Assembly (NCBI RefSeq): GCF_051014685.1
Contig: NC_135059.1
Span: 4,278,001-4,342,000, forward strand
Source of the DNA: Ptiloglossa arizonensis
Taxonomy: Eukaryota; Arthropoda; Insecta; Hymenoptera; Colletidae
Reading direction: 5' to 3'
DNA: 64,000 nucleotides
Within the stretch, counting starts at the first letter, position 1, and each line of letters starts with the position of its first letter. The position numbers and the translations under genes were made by a program. Under the pieces are notes generated by a model. The model saw only the letters and a program-made list of their open reading frames with translations. It had not been told where the DNA came from and ran no database searches. This document shows positions 60,245-64,000 of this stretch, piece after piece.

Positions 60245-61306
60245 CTTTATTTTCTTTCATTGTACATTAATTTACATTTGTACGACTTATTTGATGGTTT
60301 TAAAGACTTTTTTACTTTAAACAATTTTATACAGTTTTTTCAAAAATTTACATTGATTATTACATGTATATAGTTATAGGGTGTCCTATTTTAATCTTTA
60401 ACTACGTATATTTTGAATGGCACATGGTAAATTTTCTTCCACATGTTAATAATGTATGATAATACGAGTTTGATCATATCAAATGTTGCACTTGAAAGTC
60501 GTGCAATTTATGTCTTTTAGTACAAAATTTTCTCAATATATATTTTCTCTATGATCTTTGAATTTCTTATGGCTATAGAAGACAACTTAGATGGTAAGTA
60601 ACCATTAAAGGTAATGATAGACAATCAAAATAGTGTATTTATACATTTAAATCGATATCAATTAATTATTAAGATGTTAATAATTGTCTATTGAGATAAA
60701 TCCAAAAAAACTATTTATGTATGATATGGTTAAGCTCATATCACAACAGTATGTCAAAAAAAATGTAAATAATCTTAAAATGAACTTCATACTTTTGCCC
60801 AGCGACCTTTCTACTTGTACATTTAAATATCTACAAAGTTCTACAAAGAATGGTGTAGCAGCTATACTTAAAATATATGATATAGTTTTATAAAAGCTAT
60901 TAATATTTTCAGAAGGTATACTTTTAGAAATAAAATTTCATCTGTTTTTAAATTGTTGGTGACAAAGATACTTTTCGCAAAAAGTTTGTTTATCCTTAAA
61001 CTACACTAGGAATAATTTTCAATCTCAATCTCAATGATTTTGGTATTAAAAATTCTTCGTCCAAATCAAAATAGTTCTGTCATTCAGTTTTGCAGCACTT
61101 GTTAGGAATATACATGTAGATAAAAATGTTCTATCTGAGATATTTTTCACAGTTTATTCGACTAATATATGGAACAAGTAATATAGAAAGTTCAAAGCAT
61201 AAAGTTAGTTTTAAATTTTATTTTGGAGATATTTTTTTTCCAACAAATTAATTAATTAAAAAAAAAACAAAAATAAAACGAGGATTAGCTTACTAAATTT
61301 TACATT
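60245..61306. other. Convergent spacer between PAGR1 and the second SLC13 gene
   Basis: Very AT-rich sequence, expected to hold the 3' UTRs of both genes. A 69-codon ORF at 60684-60893 has no recognisable features. Nothing else is seen. Confidence 0.5.
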
Positions 61307-63992
61307 TCAATTGCATTTAGAATCCTCGGTTACACTAGTGTTTGTAGCCCACTTTGGAAATGTTGAGACATCGTAAACAAAGGAACCCCACACAAGGAAA
61401 GAAGTAACTGACACTACAATAGCATAAACGGAAGGTCCACAACCTCCTAGCATTAGCAATTTAGTTGGAATCTTACCAACAACGGATATGATTGCATTTG
61501 GTGGTGTACCAACTGGTAACCGAAAAGAGAAAGAACAGACTATGGTTGCTGGCACCATCAAATATAAAGGATTCATTTTCATTGCTATACTCTGCAAAAA
61601 ATACAATGATATACTTGTTAAATGAGCAATTATGGTAACCACACACTATTCGTTTCTCAAATTAGGACTTACCATTTGAGCAAAAACTGGTAAAGTAATG
61701 TTTGCTATACCGACGTTCGACGTAAATTCCGTGATAGTACCAATAAATATGGAAATGAGAAACATAATCACTGGAGGAGGCAAGTGACGTAACGGTACCA
61801 GAAACTCTCCCATTCTTTTAGCCATGCAGGAAGCGATGCTGCCTTTGGAAATTGCGCATCCACCACCCAAAAGGAACATTAAACTCCAAGGCATTTTTGT
61901 TTGGATCACGTTCCACGTGATCAACCCTTCTGAACATTTGGTGGGTCTCTTAGTAGCTATGAACGCGAATGGACATAGTTGAGTTAAGCGGAAAGCAGGC
62001 CAATTTATGATCGGTGGATCGAGGGAGACACTGGACGTTATGCCGCAGGTAATTTCCGGTATCTCCTCGAAATGCGAGTACGGTCAGCGTGGGGTTTTAG
62101 TGGGTATCTCCGGGTAAGTGAAATCCCACACTACACCTAACTCTACTCCAACGGATCAGGAGAATCTTTGGAAGATTTCCACTCGTTAAAAAAAATGGCC
62201 AATTCTTGATACTTACGATCTCGACTAAAGAAATGAATAAAACTCGGATCTCTCGGAATAAAGAACATCAAGATGGAAATCATTATAACGGGTGTCGAAT
62301 CCCGGATATCTCTGTAAGTAAATTTGCACTTATTAATTTAACGAGAGAGTGCAAATGGCGAGAAGATAAAAATTCTAATTCGGAAAGAGAGAGAACGTTA
62401 AAAGATCAAAGTTTAAAATTATTAATAGAAAAATATTTAACAAATCTGTTATCGCTTCGGACCATCCACGCACGAAGCCAGGTTTTCGGAATACCCAAAG
62501 AAATATACAAAGTATGAAAAGAATAGCAACTGCTGTTTGGTGAAAGGTAATGATACCCAATTCTTTATATTTCTCTTGTATAACCTAGAATAAATAGTAA
62601 GAGTAAATTGCTGCACGAAATAAGTAGATGATAACGAAAATCTGAGTAACAAGAGATGCAATAGTCCCCGGTTATACAAAACAATTTTCCTCAGTTGGAT
62701 AAAGTGAAATTGAAATGGAAATAAAAATTAAAACTTGTAATTATTATCGTATCTCGATCAGACTATTATCAGTATATCGTTAGTGAATAAAACGGTGAAT
62801 AAAAGAAATATCAAAATAAAAATTTTGTTTAGTGATTCATCTCGTATGCGTATGTGTTACATCGTTCTCATTGTCAGTTGCGAGTCAACGAACACTGGTA
62901 GTTCGAAACTCACTCGTTATCTTGTTCACTCTCGATGAATTCCATTTACTCTCCTTGCAGGGTAATATGAGCGAGGTTCAACTCGAAACCCGAGACAAAA
63001 AAGTTCGATTCGTGGAATAAAAAGGTTAGATCCAATCTAGTTCGATAAAATTAAGCGGATGCGGTTTTATTTTATATAACTAGGGATTACTGCTATCTAG
63101 ACTGTGGGTTACCCGATTCGTAATAATTTGTCCTTCCTCGCTGATGGTCGCTTGTTCCGCGTCCTTGCTTTTCGGTCTGAGATATCCCATGTAAGCTATA
63201 CGAAGATAAATCCACGTCAAAAATGAATTAATGATCATTTGGGGGATATTAGATATCATCCACTGCGTAAAATTAACGCCTCCGGAAGTTGGGAAGGTGC
63301 TTTCGAATATTCCTTTAAATGTAAGGTTGGTGCCTGTGCCCACGAGAGTTCCCGTACCGCCGAAGGTCGAGCAATATGCCGTGGCCATTAAATAAGCCTG
63401 CGTTATCTTCGTCGGTTGCGTTTCTCTACGATTTGACGTAAAAACGATGAATGAGAAATGTAACAATAAATTTATTTGTGACACAAAGACGAATACTGTA
63501 TTGTACGGGTAACTAAAAAAAAAGATCGGGCCCGCAGTGTTTTGTATGGTTATTCAAGGGTTGAGTTTTTATTCTAGGAATTCTATGCGCAAAATCATCT
63601 TTGGATTCATTTTTGCCGAAAAGATTTCACCAATCCATCGATAGCACACTTCTTGGTTAGTGGATAAAATTCGATCTCGCGTATTTATTTTACCAATTTC
63701 ATCTGAGACTGTTAACCGCCCAAGCCGGGGTTGCTCTCGCTGAATAAATATAAGCAATAGTAGGGTTAATTTCGTTTCAGTTATCCGAGGAAAAGTCGTT
63801 TCAGTTACCCGGAGAATATCGTATTTCTTTCTAAATGTTGATATGTATTTGCCATTGTTCTTTATTGTATTTCGTTCGTATTTGATTGTTTATCGATGCC
63901 TATCTATTCCTTTTCTTTTTCTATACTTACGGTTCTTGTTCCGGGTTTTTCGGATCTACCGGCAGTTTATCAAAAATTTTACAGAGACCAGC
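61307..63992 (-). CDS. Second SLC13-family sodium/dicarboxylate transporter, 3' part only
   Basis: Six exons are inside the window, 63931-63992, 63113-63425, 62442-62584, 62217-62311, 61673-61956 and 61307-61591; the 5' half is off the right edge. They encode about the last 390 residues of an Indy-type transporter: TQAYLMATAYCSTFGGTGTL, VGTGTNLTFKG, LGIITFHQTAVAILFIL, RPTKCSEGLITWNVIQTKMP, LGGGCAISKGS, the sodium motif TEFTSNVGIANITLP, and RLPVGTPPNAIISV. It differs clearly from the Indy gene at 20403-25549, so it is a diverged paralog. One exon here (63113-63425) corresponds to two exons there, so the intron is missing. The junction between 62217 and 61956 was chosen because donor GATC|GTAAGT and acceptor ATAG|CTACT keep phase. 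Confidence 0.9.
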
Positions 63993-64000
63993 CTACATGC

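Noticed and set aside
60684..60893. 69-codon ORF after PAGR1
   Set aside because: It is AT-rich, has no domain, and lies in the expected 3' UTR region.
62020..62216. Extended exon reading of the second SLC13 gene through GTAAGT at 62216, and an in-frame block SHFEEIPEITCG
   Set aside because: A strong donor at 62216 and the acceptor at 61957 join in phase and give the conserved RPTK-GLITW context. The longer readings need weak sites and add unmatched residues.
1..64000. CRISPR arrays, prokaryotic operons, rRNA, prophage or endogenous virus
   Set aside because: The window is intron-rich animal DNA. No regularly spaced repeats with unique spacers, no rRNA segments and no viral gene blocks were seen.

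Overview
This is a eukaryotic, intron-rich, AT-rich nuclear window from an insect, most likely a hymenopteran (bee-like). The evidence is about a dozen conserved animal genes split by short GT-AG introns, several of them insect-type (raw, kermit/GIPC, Indy/SLC13, a gustatory receptor, a torso-like kinase), plus mariner and piggyBac remnants. The exon models were built by hand from splice signals, phase and protein similarity. For every complete model the summed exon length is a multiple of three.

Layout from left to right: an ABCG5/8-type half transporter (+, 1016-3234); succinyl-CoA:3-ketoacid CoA transferase (-, 3573-5861); kermit/GIPC PDZ protein (-, 6799-10780); SMG9 nonsense-mediated decay factor (+, 12673-14574); Dr1/NC2-beta (-, 15248-15751); a torso-like receptor tyrosine kinase (+, 16310-19143); PIG-S of the GPI transamidase (+, 20050-35159), whose 11.4-kb first intron holds a complete SLC13/Indy transporter gene on the other strand (-, 20403-25549); a nested transposon block (35130-38651); raw (-, 39750-42418); Hikeshi (+, 45715-46685); an MTMR3/4-type myotubularin with a C-terminal FYVE finger (+, 48994-53659); a Gr28-like gustatory receptor (-, 54395-56390); a 1.2-kb piggyBac-like non-autonomous element (56607-57837); PAGR1/PA1 (+, 59627-60244); and the 3' half of a second SLC13 gene (-, 61307 to beyond the right edge).

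The most notable structure is at 35063-38779. A mariner element with both terminal inverted repeats and a TA duplication sits inside the last coding exon of PIG-S. It supplies nine new codons and a stop, and leaves the old 41-codon tail stranded 3.5 kb downstream. That mariner has itself been hit by two TTAA-flanked piggyBac-type elements: a decayed 1.9-kb copy with transposase remnants and a 450-bp copy carrying internal palindromic repeats. Other points are an ABCG half transporter whose nucleotide-binding domain has lost its Walker A Ser/Thr, signature motif and H-loop histidine, a GC-AG intron in SMG9, and a gene-poor CpG-rich stretch from about 25.6 to 30.7 kb.

The genes do not form one pathway. 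This is ordinary eukaryotic gene order. I see no operon, CRISPR array, rRNA, tRNA or viral element.
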